This document shows, one piece after another, positions 24,654-42,500 of a stretch of 64,000 bases of DNA. Source of the stretch: Phlegmacium glaucopus (taxonomy: Eukaryota; Basidiomycota; Agaricomycetes; Agaricales; Cortinariaceae); assembly GCA_015039465.1 (NCBI GenBank), contig MU130533.1, positions 434,001 through 498,000 of the forward strand. The letters are read 5' to 3'. Under the pieces are notes generated by a model, which saw nothing but the letters and a program-made list of their open reading frames with translations, was not told the DNA's origin and did no database searches. The stretch's first letter is position 1, and every line of letters starts with the position of its first letter. A program made the translations under genes and the position numbers.

Positions 24654-25537
24654 ATGACCGACGTTGAATCCACTGACCCAATCACAAATGGCGCTGCAGA
24701 CCCGACGATTAACGAAGGGGAGGATGCTGAAGAGGATGTAAGTTGTTCTACATGTTGAAATAGCCGAAATGTATCATAAATCACAATTGATTTATTTCTT
24801 ATAGGAGATTCAGCTCATGAAGCAGAGGGTAGCGGAAATGGAGAGGGAAGCTAATAAGTTACGGGAGCTACAAGCGGCTGCAGAGCAAGCAAATCATTCC
24901 GGCGATGATGGCAGTACTGCCATGGACACTGAAGAAGATAAAGCACTGTCGGACAGCCGCAGTGTATACGTCGGAAACGTGAGCGGATCCTTTGGTTGTG
25001 TACTAACATAAGTCTCTGACAGGTCTTGCTTAGGTAGACTATTCGGCCACCCCAGAGGAGATACAAGGACATTTTCAAGCTTGTGGGACAATCAACCGAG
25101 TAACAATTTTGTGCGACAAATTCACAGGTCATCCGAAAGGGTAGGCACATGCACAAAAATGGATGTGCCTAATAGTACTCTGACAATGTAGTGTTCTAGA
25201 TATGCATATGTGGAGTTCTCAGAGCCGGAGCATATTGATGCAGCGTTGGCGATGGATAATTCGTTATTCCGTGGGAGACTCATTAAGGTGAATATCCTGT
25301 CAGAACGTTCGTGAAGCACAGATTTTCATATCATTTTCAAGGTGACTGCCAAACGAACGAATGTTCCTGGTTTTATTCGTGGTCGGGGTCGAGGTCGCCC
25401 AGGCTACAGAGGAGGGTATAGAGGGTACACAGGGTACAGCCCATATAGAGGGGGTCGCGGCAGGTGAGCCGTCTTCTATCATTCTGTATATTACTTTCTG
25501 ACATCGGATGGTCAGAGGAAGGGGCCGTGGGTATTAA
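24654..25537 (+). CDS. PAB2: Nuclear poly(A)-binding protein (PABPN1/Pab2)
   Basis: Binds poly(A) tails in the nucleus and controls tail length and RNA turnover. The first exon is acidic ([13 protein letters not shown], then EGEDAEEDE). The second forms a coiled-coil ([20 protein letters not shown]). The single RRM follows with RNP2 SVYVGN, then [14 protein letters not shown] and RNP1 [13 protein letters not shown], reconstructed across two introns. The C-terminal tail is Arg/Gly/Tyr-rich ([12 protein letters not shown] and repeats) and ends RGRGY at 25537, a region methylated on arginine in known homologues. Acidic N terminus, coiled-coil, one RRM and RGG tail in this order are diagnostic for PABPN1/Pab2 rather than cytoplasmic Pab1. 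About 190 residues, five or six exons. Confidence 0.92.
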
Positions 25538-25789
25538 ACTGCATCTAAAATTCTACTTCGCCTTGAATCTATCATGGCCCCAGCAGGACACCGTTGAGCT
25601 TACAGCCTTGACCCGCTGATCATTGTTTTGTTCTTTATTGAAGCTATCTTCCTTTCTTGCTGTATAATACCACAGAGAAACCTCCGAGTATAATACGTCG
25701 TCTAGATCTCGACCCAAAAAAAAAATATGCGAAAATGAAGTACACAATTACGTAACCACAGACCTTTTCTTTTCTTTTGCCACCACAAG

Positions 25790-26290
25790 ATGCGTGCTCG
25801 ACTCATGTCGACAGCAACCAGGTTCGCTGGCTCTCCTACTTCTTATCCCTTCTCAAAGTCAGCCCTTACGCCTCCCACATCCATAGTTGACCTTAATCCT
25901 GGTCTTCTGAAAGGCAAGGGACTTATGCCATATCTTCGACAATCTCTCTTCACTCCGGAAAAACAAGCCATGATCCAAACACTCTTCAACAGACGCTCCC
26001 CAAAACAATTGATACCCGGCAGTATCGTTTCTGTCATTTCCGAACAAGCGCCAACAATATTCACTGGTGTCTTAATTGCCATTCATCGAAGAGGTCCCGA
26101 TACTTCATTCAAAGTTCGAAACATCTTGCAACGGACAGGAGTAGAGATGCAATTTTACCCTAATTCACCGCATTTGAAGGAGATCAAGGTTTTAAAGGCA
26201 GCTCCTAAGGGACGAATGCGGAGGGCGAAGTTGTATTATTTGCGGGACTCGCCAGAGAAGATGAGCATGCTTGCAGCCAGCAAAAAGTAG
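25790..26290 (+). CDS. IMG1: Mitochondrial large-subunit ribosomal protein bL19m
   Basis: Single-exon protein of 166 residues. The N terminus MRARLMSTATRFAGSPTSY is basic and free of acidic residues, a typical matrix presequence. The L19 fold is seen in KQLIPGSIVSVISEQ, FTGVLIAIHRRGPDTSFKVR, NILQRTGVEMQFYPNSPHLK and the basic C-terminal block GRMRRAKLYYLRD. bL19 sits at the interface of the ribosomal subunits; the yeast counterpart is Img1, needed for mitochondrial translation and genome maintenance. Start chosen at the first ATG, giving normal family length. Confidence 0.93.
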   Translation: MRARLMSTATRFAGSPTSYPFSKSALTPPTSIVDLNPGLLKGKGLMPYLRQSLFTPEKQAMIQTLFNRRSPKQLIPGSIVSVISEQAPTIFTGVLIAIHRRGPDTSFKVRNILQRTGVEMQFYPNSPHLKEIKVLKAAPKGRMRRAKLYYLRDSPEKMSMLAASKK

Positions 26291-26445
26291 ATGGTATGTC
26301 GATTAAATTCCTACGCCTAGCTATCGTTAAAGGACTCCTTCAGAGATTGTGGTTGTCAATTATATAGTAGTAGCGGAGATAGAATTACATACTTACTACA
26401 TTAGTACTTACTGCAGTCAGGCAACCTCACTTTCTTCTACAAACC

Positions 26446-28254
26446 ATGGCTCCCAGTCGTCCTCGTTCTTTCCGCGATTTCTCTTTTGGTTCCGCTAAGC
26501 GCAATATTTCACCTAGTCCCCCTTCACCAACGTTCTCAGATGTAACACAAGCCTCAGCAATGAACTTTGGCCCAAATGGGCCTGCTAAAATCATCACTCG
26601 CGCAAATTTGAAGTCAAGTCTTCAAACATATGAAGACGTGAGCGCTTACTTCCTTGATATATAATTGAGGCACTTTTCACTACCACTTGGGCGCTATTTA
26701 GCTCCTAAACACTTGTGCAAATTACCGCGCAGCCCTTATTACGATGTCCAAGGCCACTGCATCATTCGCAGATGCCATGGAACGATGTAGTGGGTAAGAC
26801 CTCAAGGTCTCATGTCTAAAGTCGTCTCATCCTGTCCGCAGATTGAAAGGGCCAACATATGAGGCGGGTACACGGCTTCAGGCAGCCTCAGGGGTGCATC
26901 ATCTCATAGGTAATCTCTGGCACATTTTGGTTAGTCCTTGAAAATATCTATGATAGGGTATTAACCATCCTCTCCACAGTCAGAATCTTTGGACAAAACC
27001 TTTGAAAAGCCCTTGCGCCAGCACTTGGAGAACTACAAAATTATCGTCAACGTGCGTCAAACCTGGATAATATTTTTATTTACCCTTCTTTGACTGTCTT
27101 CCTCCAGGAACGTTCTCAAGCGTATGAGCGTGTCCTGCGGGAAAAGAGCCAGGTCATCCGAGATACTGAAATGCGCAGCATGAATCGAAAAGAACGAAGT
27201 ATGTGTTTATATAAATGAAATTCAATCATCGTTTTGGTCTCTGAATTTCAGTGTCACAGACCTTCAAAGTTTTCGAGAAGCATTGACGATCTTACAACGC
27301 CAAGTCGATGATCTCGACAAACTGAAAGGGTCACATTACGAAGAAATTATTGAGCATGAGGAAGAGGTTTGGGATGTTGTTCAAGGGAAGGTTAGTTCTT
27401 GTACACAAGCTATCTCCCTGCTTCTTTGTAACCTTTATATATCAAGGTCTGTGTGGTGGTTCGGTCAACTATGGATGTTTTCGACCGATTCACCTCCAAA
27501 GCGTAAGTATGTTTGACGGTGTCATGTTGCAAAAAGTTGACAATTTTGCAGGTCAGATCCGATCATTGAGCCAATGCTTCAGTCGGTTCCAGACCCATTC
27601 GATTCATACGGTCCGCCCCAAGCAAAAGATAAGATATTCAGTATTCTGGCACCCCTGTCCATTATGTCAACCGCACCTAGTTCATCCGCTAGCCCCATGG
27701 CAGGCTCAACGCCTGAAGCCGATCCTATCGATTTCCCGCCCTCTTCTGCCAATAATAAGATTACGTCCTGGCTCCCTGGCACAAACGGAGGCCTGTACAC
27801 CCCTGAATCCACTGAATGGGCGGCAATGTCGTCTCCTTCGTCCACGCCTCCACGATCGACCTCCCCTCCCAGCGTTGCAAATCGGAGACACTCTGTTCCT
27901 ACGACACAGCGAAAGAGTGAATCGAAACTTCGTGCTGTGTTATCAGTCATCGATGAGGCTCGCCCTCCTCGATATGAAATTGAAAGCGACAGTGGCACAC
28001 CTTCAGGTTCTTCCCTATTATCCACAGGAATATCAGAGATCACAGCACCAGGGATTGATCCCGGCCCTGATTTAAGTTGGAACTATACGTCATACGGAGC
28101 ATCACCCTACAATAACGGCGATGGGCAGCTGACTCCTCGAAATCCGACTTCGATCTCGTCGTTTCCCCCGTCGTTACCAGATTCGCCTCAGAATCCTGGC
28201 GTAGAAAGACACGAGCCTGATGACCAGAAGCAGATAGAACATTCTATTTCATGA
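26446..28254 (+). CDS. IVY1: Ivy1-like BAR-domain phospholipid-binding protein
   Basis: Six or more exons. The N terminus is a Ser/Pro-rich basic leader (MAPSRPRSFRDFSFGSAKRN). The BAR/IMD-like helical domain begins AKIITRANLKSSLQTYED and continues ANYRAALITMSKATASFADA, then MERCSGLKG, a strong resemblance to Ivy1, the yeast vacuolar I-BAR protein that binds Ypt7, Vps33 and PI3P and influences EGO/TORC1 signalling. Helices continue through YKIIVNERSQAYERVLREK, the coiled segment ALTILQRQVDDLDKLKGSHY and EEIIEHEEEVWDVVQGK. The C-terminal third (about 27640-28254) is a long Ser/Pro/Thr-rich disordered tail with no recognised domain. The family call rests on the helical core. Confidence 0.72.
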
Positions 28255-28358
28255 CCTATGCATGACTTATTTCATATGGATTCACTATATTATTATTATT
28301 GTCTACCATGATCATGATTGGTTCTGAAGCTATTCTCACTTCCTAAAATGTCCTTCAC

Positions 28359-31006
28359 CTATATGCCATTTTTATTACCTGCATTTGGATTTGTGGGCTG
28401 GATGCCATATTGTGACAGGGTCTGATTGCTGACAGCTGCTGGGCTTTTGAAAAGGGGGTCGGCACCTGAGCCTGTTTTAGGGAAGGCGATCACGTCACGG
28501 ATGGACTGTGTGCCGCAAAGCATGGCCATTATGCGATCAAATCCTGACAAAGGGAGGCAAAGTAATGAGTTTCCAAGAGAAAATCACGGATGGCAGGGGT
28601 ATATACCAAGTGCGATACCCCCATGAGGTGGGGCGCCACATTGGAGAGCATGGAGAAGTTGCTGAAATGGCGACTTTTCTTTGTTACTCAACTGGGGAAT
28701 ATTGGCATTCAGTTAATGGATAACCCTGTCCAGACAGAGCTCACCTGCAAAATATGAGTGAAGATATAATCTTGCATAGCGGCGTCGTGAATACGGACAG
28801 ACCCACCCCCGATCTCCACACCGTTTAAGACCAAATCATAGTGCTGTCCACGGACCTAAGTATGCAAAATTGAGAAAACATATGCTGAGGTGTGTATCAT
28901 TCAATTTGAATTAATGTACCGTTTCGACCTCTCCGCGATACAGAGCATCAATATCTTGCCACATGGGTGCCGTAAAGGGATGATGGGAACTACTCCAGCG
29001 ACCATGGGCCATGAAGTCCTTGTCTGCATCGTCTCTTGTGAACAATGGGAACTCTGTTATCCAAAGAAAGTGGGGGTCTTTTGTTACAGTAAATTCGCCT
29101 TCATATCGAAAGCGTTTAGCGGACGGTATCAGCCGGGGGGTAAACAGGGACCTACCTCGAGCTTGAGCGAGATCAAATATTCGGAGTCGGGCCCTGCCCA
29201 GAGCCGTGGATCCACCCTTGACTCATGTCATATATCAAATCCTTCCAAAATATGCCGGAACGCACCTTTAGAATTCGCGGTCTACGGGCAAACCATACGT
29301 CGTCCCCCGCTTTTAATTCAAGGGTTCTGTTAACGATTGCCTGGTCTTCCTGAGACAGGTTGGGATATGCCTGAGAAGCAATTTTACTATACAATAGCCA
29401 AGTATGCAAATTTGCTTCCACAAGGGTGACACGTTCCTGGGTATCTTTCCGTCACAATGTCAAACCCTAAATTCATCGTGGGTGAGGCTTACCGTGGCGG
29501 AATCGAGTTCAGAGGCCCGCGACGCTTTTAGGAAGCCAGGATCGTGAGAGTTGCGAATAACAATGCACTCAAGGACTTCGTCAGAGACACGTGGATGGGG
29601 CCCCACGGTTAAAGCATCGCTTAGATTGACGATCTGAAGAAACATGCCTTGGACATGCGTTGAATGATAAGTATACTAGTTTAGCGCACCTGAAGATCGA
29701 ATCGGGTATCAGGTTTATCAGAGCCGTACTGAAACGGGAAAGATAGAAAACAGTTATTGATGGAGTACTGGTGAGAAGGGAATGTTGGCAATCACTTACG
29801 CGTGTCATTGCTTCATGATAGGTCATCACATTGAAGGTTTCAGGGAGGTCCAGCCTTTCGACCTCCCTCCAAATTTTACGAATCAAGGTTTCGATCGTGT
29901 CACGAACTTCGCACCCACCAATCCTCCAACAGTTGGTATCGGCGGATGTAGATGACTGAGGATTTCCCCAGGAAACAAAAGCCATCTCCAAATCAATTTG
30001 GGTGAATTCTGGTTGTCTGTCCTTGCGGCCGTCTTCATCGCGGAAACATTTGGCTATTTGAAAATAATTGTCGATGCCGCCGGAGCAGATGAGAAGTTGT
30101 TTCGGTTGTTGAGGGGACTGCTGCAAAGCATAGAATAGAGGTTCCGTGATGGACTGGTCACCGATAGCGGCGGTAGAGCGAGTTGGAACCAAAAATTCTC
30201 TCGCACCCTCAGGTGATGATCTCAGGAGAACGGGTGTCTCAACTTCTATAAATTCTGTATAAAAAAAAAGCCTGAGTAAAGTGTGGAGATGACATTAAGA
30301 CGCGCATACTCTGGTCATGAAGTAGACTGCGTACAATATGGGCGACTTGACTACGCTTTTTAATATTATCTGATAAGGCTGTGCGACGAAGGTCAAGGTA
30401 ACGGTACCGGGCTCGCAAGTCGTCATTTGGCTAGAGAAATTTAGATTAATGGCTGGGAAGAAGGGTAGATAGGTATGAGAGAGAGTCACAAGGTTGTGTG
30501 GATCGGAAGGCAAGAAAGGTAACTCCGTTGCTGGATTGAGTAGGACAACCTTTTCGACTTGAACGTCGATTGCACCAGTATTTCCCTAGTTGATAGCAAT
30601 GTAGGGTTATTTTAAGTGATGTGATTATAACTAACAGGCTTCCTGGCGTTCGGAGGGCGTAGCATGACGCGACCCTCTATTTGGACGACTGATTCCACGG
30701 GTATTTGAGAAAGGGATGGTGAACTCGGAGAATGATTCACAATGAGCTGTGTCATTCCATAAGAATCCTTGAGGTGAAAGAAGGACTTTGACTTTCCTTT
30801 CCTTGATGAGGTGTAAGCGAGAGATATAGGACATAGATGATGAATGGGCATCACCGCTCTGAGAGTAACCAGCCTGATAAAATGACTCTAGAGCCAGCAT
30901 CATTTGCGTTCAAAGAGCCACATGTATGGGTCCTTTTTGGGTAAGGCGCTGAAGTAGAATATAAACGGGTCAAAGCCCTATTGGTTGCCTGACGGAAAAG
31001 CAGCAT
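28359..31006 (-). CDS. MSD1: Mitochondrial aspartyl-tRNA synthetase
   Basis: Class II synthetase that charges mitochondrial tRNA-Asp. It starts at ATG 31006 with a presequence ([20 protein letters not shown]), then the OB-fold anticodon-binding domain ([26 protein letters not shown]) and the linker with [11 protein letters not shown]. The catalytic core includes [20 protein letters not shown], the bacterial-type [10 protein letters not shown], motif 2 with [14 protein letters not shown] and [15 protein letters not shown], and motif 3 near [20 protein letters not shown], with [16 protein letters not shown] marks the insertion domain typical of bacterial and mitochondrial AspRS. Many small introns; the C terminus ends NAGNKNGI at 28359. 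Divergent from the F-box gene over 129 bp. Confidence 0.93.
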
Positions 31007-31135
31007 TGACGGTGGGGAAAGAGAAAGATGACTGTCAGTGACCCTGACCCTGACGGCGATCAATTTCTTGTGTAGGCTCCCCTGCCTAACCTTTTTCCTA
31101 TAAAATAAACAGTCATGTTCCCCTAAAAGTCCCTC

Positions 31136-32165
31136 ATGTCCCTCCAAATCCTTCCCGTCGAACTCGTCGACCACGTCGCACACTACTTGCCAACCACCGA
31201 CCTCGTCGCTCTATCCACAACCAACTCATACTTATACCCTGTCGCTCAGCGTTGGCTCTATCGGCAGATAACCATTAACTACTCCTCCAACAATCTTGCA
31301 GTCGTATTCACCCTAGCATCAAAACCTCGTCTCGCTTGCCATGTCAGAACCTTTGCCATCAGACTTGGCTCCTTCTCAGTTCTTCTCAGCTCCTTCTACC
31401 GTCTTCTTCAAACTGCCCTCTCAAACATGTCCGAACTCGTATCCCTTGACATTTTCCTCGACCATGCTGCAAGTTGGATCATGCGCACACGAGACGACGC
31501 TACTTATAATCGTCTAGAACACTTTGCATCCTCATTTCATCTTGACCACCACGTCACCCATTTCCTTCAAAAAACGAACGCTCTTTTAGAGCTTGAGGTC
31601 GACTCATTACCTCCAACTCCCATCGTCCCCAACCTCATACCTACTGCTCTCCCCATGTTATCTCAATTCACAGGTTCCTCTCAGGTCGCACAATATGTTG
31701 TGCCTGGGCGCCCAGTGGAATCAATTCACCTCAACTCGGGCGACCTAACAGAAGACGTCGCGGAAAGTCTTGCGAAATCCACTGCTCATGTTCTACTTCT
31801 AGCAGCCGCAACTACCTACCACTCAGTTGCATTAATTGGGACTCTAACCCAATGCATGGACCATCTTGTTCACCTCAGAATTGTGACCACATTCAACTTT
31901 TCGGAGCCTCCCGATGCTGTGAGTACTCATACTATAGCAACCCTTTTATTTCTCACATCTGTTTTGGCAGTCCTATTTCGTCAATATTTCCAACGCTCTA
32001 AGATCGCTACCCGATTTGAGGACGTGTGAAATATGGGGCATTCATTGGGTTTCCTCCAAGAATGACTTTCATGATGAAGGAACGGTTTGGGAGTCGGAAC
32101 CCTTTAATGGGCCAGATGAGAACCACTTAGATAACCTCTACTCTGACTTTTACTTTGCAACCTAG
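31136..32165 (+). CDS. F-box protein
   Basis: The N terminus carries an F-box (LPVELVDHVAHYLPTTDLVA, LSTTNSYLYPVAQRWLYRQI), the Skp1-binding motif of SCF ubiquitin ligase substrate receptors. The remainder is leucine-rich in the loose pattern common to large Agaricomycete F-box families, without repeats clear enough to name a ligand domain. One intron (about 31920-31970) joins SEPPDA to SYFVNISNALRSLPDLRTCE; this extends the frame past an earlier unspliced stop and gives a natural end NLYSDFYFAT at 32165. The total is about 325 residues. The substrate is unknown. Confidence 0.82.
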
Positions 32166-32298
32166 ATTGCAACCTGTGGTACTTCTTTAATTAGAGTCAT
32201 GTACACAGTAATCATAAGGAAGTCCGCCTTGTTTGGTTGAGAGGACCATGCCAAACTTGTTACAAACCACCATACGGGACTCTGAGATTTGTTATAAC

Positions 32299-32734
32299 AT
32301 GCATCCATCCGTTCGCTACTTCTCCGCTCGAGCCCACCAACCCTTGATCAGGTTCTTAGGAAAGAGGACCTATCCAAGCAGTTAGTATCTGTACTCGCAT
32401 AATATTGTATAGCCTCTTATTCCGTACCACAGGTCCTGAAGTTCCCCATGCACATCCAGCCGCACCGTTAGAATTGAAACAAAAGTTCTCGGAATTTGTC
32501 AATAAGATAATCTCTTCAAATCCTCAAGGTTCTCAGACAAAAACATCTACATCGAGCCAAATAAATATTAGTCATTATCACGACTTTTGGGAAGCACCGT
32601 CAAGGTTCTGGAAACCAAGAGTACGGCAATTGGAGGACAAAGAAATGGATGCAATTATGGTGCGTTTTTACTTGATTCATAATATATGTTCGCTGAAAAG
32701 TTTGGAATAGAGCGGAGGAGCATCTTCGTACTAA
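32299..32734 (+). CDS. KGD4: KGD4/Ymr31 (MRPS36), alpha-ketoglutarate dehydrogenase adaptor
   Basis: Small mitochondrial protein of about 110 residues that tethers the E3 subunit to the 2-oxoglutarate dehydrogenase complex in the TCA cycle; it was long called mitoribosomal protein S36. The presequence MHPSVRYFSARAHQPLIRFL runs into GKRTYPS, then an intron (about 32380-32431), then GPEVPHAHPAAPLELKQKFS. The C-terminal signature is DFWEAPSRFWKPRVRQLED with EMDAIMSGGASSY, built over a second intron; it matches the conserved Met/Glu-x-Gly-Gly-Ala end of the family. An upstream in-frame ATG at 32248 would lengthen the leader by 17 residues, but the shorter start is the better presequence. The stop lies 8 bp from the stop of the facing proteasome gene. 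Confidence 0.87.
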
Positions 32735-32742
32735 TCTAATGG

Positions 32743-33870
32743 CTAATCTTTCTCTGCATACGCCAACAAGTAGTGTTCAATTTCAGCTTCACCCATGACT
32801 CTCCATTTACCTCTAATCTTCTCATCCTCCTCTTCACTAGCCGAGACGATCCCTATTTCAATTTCTCCAGGCTTGTAATCAGTTGCATGTACAGTGGACA
32901 TGGCCTCAATTGCCATCTACAAATACATGAGGTCTTCCAGACAGATCAAGTATCCATAAATAGACGTACCTCAATAACATCAGCCCTGCTCAAACTCTTC
33001 CCCGCTTTCGTGGCATCTTCACCACCTTTGCCGTTTTCTAGCTTCTTCCACTTTTTTTCGAGGTGGTTCATGGCTTCTTGCTGTTTCTGACCTGCTGCTG
33101 TTGCATGAAATCCGATGAAGTAACCAGCTGGGTCAAGCTTGAAACATTGAGGACCGAACTCTGGATCCAATCCAATCAAAATCATGGCTGATATTTGGTT
33201 AGACGATGATCGTGACAGGGACAGATGAAAGTGAGATGGGCGTACAAATGCCTAATGGCCTCATCGCCGCGCGTTGTGTATACACTTGGTTTATGTTAGC
33301 GAGTCGTCGTGATAGAGCATCTGGGGTAATTTCATAACCAAATTTGTATCTGAATTCTGCTGCTTCACTCCGTGCACGAATGACCTGCGCACGCGCATCG
33401 GCTGTTGGGTAGTAACATGAGGGGATTATTCATTTGACAAAACATTGTATGGGTTACCGATGAGTCCAGTCATGACACAGCCAATGGTTGGGGTTATGCT
33501 GAATAGGTGGGTGATGGTAGATGCGTCAAGAAGTTTGTCCTGGAAATGGTAGGTGGTGAGAGGACGTCATCTATAAGAAATTTGAGGTGTACTCACAGGA
33601 ACCTTCCGTTGGGTGACGACTACAGCAGTGTCTTTTCCTCTCACGGAGACAGCAGTGTGCCCTGAGCCTGAAATGGCCTTGAACGCATATTCTAAAGGTT
33701 CAAAGCGAGGACGGTCAATGGGGATTGAAACCCAGATGTAATTGATCGACTCACCAACTTGATATAGTCGACCCTCTGGTGAGAAAACAGTGAGATATCT
33801 AAAATATAAATGAGCATTTTATCTCTGTATAAAGTTGATATGTTTGCCTATCATAGGACGTCCTGGACAT
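32743..33870 (-). CDS. SCL1: 20S proteasome subunit alpha-1 (PSMA6/Scl1)
   Basis: Alpha-ring subunit of the 20S core. It starts MSRTSYDR and continues [86 protein letters not shown] and [13 protein letters not shown]. The set matches alpha-1 (Scl1/PSMA6) rather than the other six alpha types. Later sequence [20 protein letters not shown] and the Lys/Glu-rich C terminus ([13 protein letters not shown]) complete about 260 residues. Seven or so short introns. The first intron begins GC rather than GT. Divergent from RPC1 over 182 bp. Confidence 0.93.
33799..33847 (-). other. Non-canonical GC-AG intron in the proteasome alpha-1 gene
   Basis: Exon 1 is 23 nt (33848-33870) and ends GATAG; the next bases on the coding strand are GCAAAC, and the intron ends TTTTAG before ATATCTCAC. 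Only this 49-nt removal joins MSRTSYDR to [10 protein letters not shown] in frame. GC donors are a known minor class and need strong pairing with U1, here AG|GCAAAC. Confidence 0.75.
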
Positions 33871-34052
33871 TGTATAAGACGGTGAAAGTGATTTCAGAGC
33901 AATCGAAATCTCTGAAGGACGCGCAAGTGGTTGTCACGCGATCATCACGAGGCACCGTGACGGCGTGACACCTATTGGCCATACTTCCAAAATATAATTT
34001 CTCATCGCTCGCTCCATGTACCTTCTATAACCGCACGCCATTAGCTGTTCGC

Positions 34053-39338
<5,286 letters not shown>

Positions 39339-39569
39339 GGATTTAGTGCGATGTCATAACATGTTCACGGGTTACTTCCGTTTTATATGGAGATCAAAAG
39401 GTATAAAGAAATATGGCATTAGTAATTAACTAATGACGGTGTATTTTACGGGAATTTTAATGGTACGAAACACCACAATTCCGAGGAAGAACACAAGATG
39501 GTGTTTCTTCATTACGTTTGTTGACTACTAAAGGCTTAGGAATGCAAAGGACGATACATCGGAGACCAC

Positions 39570-42500
39570 CTACACTCCACCTCTGAGTGGTGTGCTCGTA
39601 CGAGTGTCAAGCCTCCTGATCTCTTTCTCGAGTTTGTCCATTCCGGTGTGGTTATTATTCACGAGGACTCCACGTGCGCCATGCTTGTCGAATAGATATG
39701 TTAAGAGATTTTTCTTCTCATCGGCAAGACCGTCAAGAAGCGCAAAGAGGTGAGTTTCATCTCGTAAGACGAGTTGAGCTGCAATGATGCATGCCGCCGC
39801 GGACTCCCGAACGATCAAGGAAGATCTGTCGTTTAATGCCTATTCCACGGACAGAGAACAAACAGGAGGTGTGAGAGAGAGCAGATTACGCGACAAAATA
39901 GTACAGACTGATATCAATGTGTTCTTGAGCCGAGGCAATTCTTCTTCTGCAATCTCCGCAGGCAAGCGGAGAAAGTATTTTCCCAAAGCCATTAAACCAA
40001 AGGCAAAAGTAGCTGCCTTGACTTCCTCGCCTTCCGGTGAAGGCGGAGCATCTGCATAAAATACTCGCAAGCTAGCGTGCATCGTTGTCAACCCATAAAC
40101 AGGGTCCAATTTCGTAGTTAGGGCATCTCGGATGGCATTCGTGCCCTCAAGTACCTAGGAGATGAGCATGTCGGTGAGTAAAGCATTGATAATAGCTTAT
40201 AGACGTACATCGATCTTGTTGCAATAACGGACGCGGAGAATGACAGACATCAAGTCACTTTCTCTCCCTTCAAGATAGGGCGCCTGATTCTCGAGTATTT
40301 CCCAGATTATAATAAGTCCGTAAGATAGTTCTTCCTCGGACTATTTTGTTTGAGGAGTATTTCTTAGATAGTTAGATGAGAGACGTACCCTGCTGGGTTC
40401 CAAATAGGTATTCAAGGCATTAAAAAATTGTTCAAAGAGTTTGTTCGTCTCCCACATATTGGAATACGACGATGGCACTAAACGAGGAGGCATCAAGGGT
40501 GAAGGACTGCCGAGATGGTTGCCAGCTGTTGGGCTTGACGGCAAAGAAGGAGTTTCCTCCACGGTATTTTCTATGCAAATTATCACTAGCCGCTTCAGCA
40601 CCGCTGTGTCTGCATCACCGGATGACAACGCTGATATGTGCCTTTTGAGTTCTTCTATTCGTTCTGAATCGATGGTGGTACCCACAGGCGAGGCCTGGGC
40701 AAATACTAGACGAGAGATAAACATAGAGTTGAGGTTATTTACCATCTCTTGATGACTTACAAGCTTTGCGCTTTATCCACCACCCCGTTTCCTGTTTTTG
40801 GCTTTGAAGAACATCCAATAAGGACGATGGTCGCATACTATGAGCAGGGCTATCAGTAAATAGAGCAGCTTGTCGCATGATGGCGGTCGCTCTATTACTT
40901 GGCGTTACAGGAGGCGCTATAGCACGGGCTTCTGGTGTCGGACCAGTTTTCGCTTTCATTTGGACTGTCTGAGGTCTGGAATTTTTAAATCGAGAAGGAG
41001 GCAACGTGGGATGGTGTGCAATTCCTTCGTCTTCTGGCTCAACCAGTTCCAAAAGTCGTTCAGCAGCGCTCTCTGCTTGCTCTGCACGTGCCCGAAGGGC
41101 ATCTTCAACCACCGGTTGGCCGGCGGTCATATCAGAGATAGATCCGGAGGAGAGTGCATTAGACACTGTGAATTTGGAATCAGGTGATAATGGAGGAGCC
41201 TGAGACTCTTCGGTTTCAACAGGCGGATACATCTCAAACGGGGCTGAGAACGACATGAGATTGACGGACATAGAATCATCTTCTGAATCCGTGTCGCCTT
41301 CCGGGATGGGAACAGTCTGAGCCATCAGGAGAGACTCATTACTCGGATCTAATGATTGCAATGGCGGCTGGCCCAGCGGTAGAGGAACAGCAGTCCCATC
41401 ATGAGCTTTAGACTTGGTAAGAGGCGTAGGGGACACTTGACCAACAGAAGCAGGCGGCGAAGCAGGAAGCGCCGTTTGCAGTGCTTTACGCAAACCAGAA
41501 ACGGTTACTGAGCCTACGAGGGGCGACGAGGTGCGCCTTCGTGTACTTTGATCAGATAACGACGGAGATGGGACCCTCGTTACTCTACCAGAACCACTGG
41601 ACAGTGTTCGAACATGTGAAACGGGTACTGATGTCAGACTTGTTGAACGTGTGAGGCTTGCAGAAACTATACGATGCCGTGAAGGTGAAGGTGGTGATTG
41701 AGGACCAGAAGGACTTGCTGTAGAGTTTTTGGGAGATACGCTAGGGGAGCTGGAGCGTCGGAGAGGTGCTGTATATGATGCAGATGTTGCTTGATGACGG
41801 AGAGTTGGTGGCGCAGTGGCTATTACTTTGGCCTTTGCTCGACTGGCAGCGATCGCTGCAGCAACGCTCGACTTCTTGTTTGGCTTCGGTGTACTCGGCA
41901 AGACAACTGTGGGGGAATTGGGATTTGGACATGCCTTTTCCAGTTGCTTCTGTGCAGTAGCATCCAAAGTCTCCATTATAGCGTGGCCACGTTCTTGCCA
42001 AATTTGTTCAAAGTCCCAAAATAATAATCGTGCTGATTCTCTGACAGCAGGATTAATATCTGCCAAAGCGCGTTTCAAGGATTTTTCTAGTATCTCGAGG
42101 GAATTTGAAGTTTCAATGGCTATCTTTGAGCGATGCCCATGAACTTCGAGGTACTGCTTAAGATGGGCAACGACGAAGGCGCGAGCTTGAACAGTCTTCT
42201 CTTGCAAAGTTTGCCATAGCAAAGGTAAAACCAATCGTGGTTGAGCAGAGGCACGTGCGAGGATGACAGTGACTGAGGCCTGTGAATGTTGTGCTGTGAT
42301 CTTCTTTGTAAAGTTTGCCATCCTTAATAAGCTAGTAAGTAGAATTTCGGAGAATGGATCCAGCAGTGGTCCAAGGGCAGCAGCTAGTTCTACGTAGAGC
42401 AAACAGGTGTTGACCGCGACAGTTGTTCGCAAACTTGCAAGCTGCCAGGGGATGAGCACAGTAAATATACTTGAGAGAGTTACAAAGACTTGCCGTCTTC

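Noticed and set aside
41200..41780. Ser/Pro/Arg repeats in CLASP as a separate gene
   Set aside because: The frame is continuous with TOG domains on both sides and is the usual basic linker of CLASPs.
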